A stretch of DNA of 14,090 nucleotides, from positions 1 through 14,090 of the forward strand of contig CAYVRC010000163.1 in assembly GCA_964453205.1 (NCBI GenBank), read 5' to 3'. Shown piece by piece: positions 13,701 to 14,090 of this stretch (position 1 is its first letter; each line of letters starts with the position of its first letter). The notes below the pieces were generated by a model. That model searched no databases, had not been told where the DNA came from, and saw only the letters and a program-made list of their open reading frames with translations. This DNA comes from Crateriforma sp964453205. GTDB taxonomy: Bacteria; Planctomycetota; Planctomycetia; Pirellulales; Pirellulaceae. Both the position numbers and the translations under genes were made by a program.

Positions 13701-14090
13701 CTAGGGCGCCGCACGCCAGTTGTTGTTCACCTTGGGAGGTGCCACCGCGCGAGCGGCCGGGCGTCGGGATCGATAGCCAGATTCCAGGGACGCTTCGCGA
13801 ACCGGAACGGACAGCCTTTGTTCCCGAGACGTTTCGCCACGCGTCGGCTTGGACGTGAAACTGTTTTCGGCTTCCCTCTGCGGCGGCTGAGCGGAACGTA
13901 GCGGCGGCGCGGTCACCGGTGCCTCTCGCGATGACTCGGCGGCGTCGGTCGGGCGGCGATAGTCGGCCGGAGCCGGGATCGGCCGGACGGCTCCGAAACG
14001 GTTCGGCGGAACGGTCGGCAAAACATCGCCGGCCGAGTCGAGCTGTCGGCTGGCTTCCGGGTCGCTGCTGCTTTTCAGTCGCCACTGCCA
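13701..14090 (-). CDS. Unrecognised Pro/Arg/Ser-rich protein, C-terminal fragment
   Basis: On the minus strand an open frame runs from the right edge of the window to a TAG at 13703-13701, giving at least 129 residues with the N-terminus missing. It starts WQWRLKSSSDPEASRQLDSA at the edge and ends VNNNWRAAP. The composition is low-complexity: many Pro, Arg, Ser, Ala and Glu, with no membrane helix and no motif I recognise. It is probably the disordered tail of a larger protein. I prefer this frame because its third codon positions are strongly G/C, as in the neighbouring genes, and because it stays open to the edge without needing a start codon here. A competing minus-strand frame (13597-14085) has an Arg-rich product typical of a shadow. 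On the minus strand a T6 run (13675-13670) follows 25 bases after the stop, without a clear stem. Confidence 0.6.
   Translation of the reverse strand, partial: WQWRLKSSSDPEASRQLDSAGDVLPTVPPNRFGAVRPIPAPADYRRPTDAAESSREAPVTAPPLRSAQPPQREAENSFTSKPTRGETSREQRLSVPVREASLESGYRSRRPAARAVAPPKVNNNWRAAP

Noticed and set aside
1..14090. CRISPR array, tRNA, rRNA, integrase or transposase, or toxin-antitoxin pair
   Set aside because: None seen: no regularly spaced repeats, no cloverleaf-like segment, and no recombinase or small toxin motif in any credible frame.

Overview
The window looks like ordinary chromosomal DNA from a planctomycete of the Pirellulaceae type (Rhodopirellula or a close relative). I infer this from the high-GC coding style, the Pirellulaceae-like combination of families (NatA-type ATPase with a permease fused to a CPBP domain, an S46 peptidase, a solitary csrA) and the weak or absent Shine-Dalgarno sites. 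It was not established by a database search. There is no integrase, transposase, phage gene, CRISPR array, rRNA or tRNA that I can support.

Bases 1-2335 (+) hold a compact run: the 3' end of an IlvD/Edd-family dehydratase, a DapA-superfamily lyase or aldolase, and methylthioribose-1-phosphate isomerase (mtnA). The last two overlap by four bases. The first two fit a sugar-acid breakdown route (aldonate dehydration, then processing of the 2-keto-3-deoxy acid). MtnA belongs to methionine salvage. Bases 2336-2713 are a gene-free, AT-richer, structured leader in front of csrA (2714-2950), whose ribosome-binding region is rich in GGA. csrA converges on surE (2969-3676, -), with a 9-bp hairpin between them. 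surE diverges from hom (3719-5032, +), an ACT-domain homoserine dehydrogenase, across only 42 bases.

Bases 5033-5228 carry two adjacent hairpins, followed by a two-gene exporter: a NatA-type ATPase (5229-6071) and a 772-residue protein that joins an ABC-2 (NatB-like) permease to a CPBP/Abi intramembrane-protease domain (6068-8386). A repeat-bearing spacer (8387-8591) comes next. After it are a secreted S46 dipeptidyl-peptidase-like enzyme (8592-10664) and, five bases later, a WecA/MraY-type polyprenyl-phosphate sugar-1-phosphate transferase (10670-11815). A bacterial family X DNA polymerase with a PHP domain (polX, 11822-13552, -) converges on the transferase with a six-base gap. The last 390 bases are the 3' end of an unrecognised Pro/Arg-rich protein on the minus strand.

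Most genes are housekeeping or metabolic. The parts most worth a second look are the exporter with a built-in CPBP domain beside an S46 peptidase and an envelope sugar transferase, the csrA leader, and the two structured spacers. I did not find a clearly new defence or mobile system, and I do not claim one.
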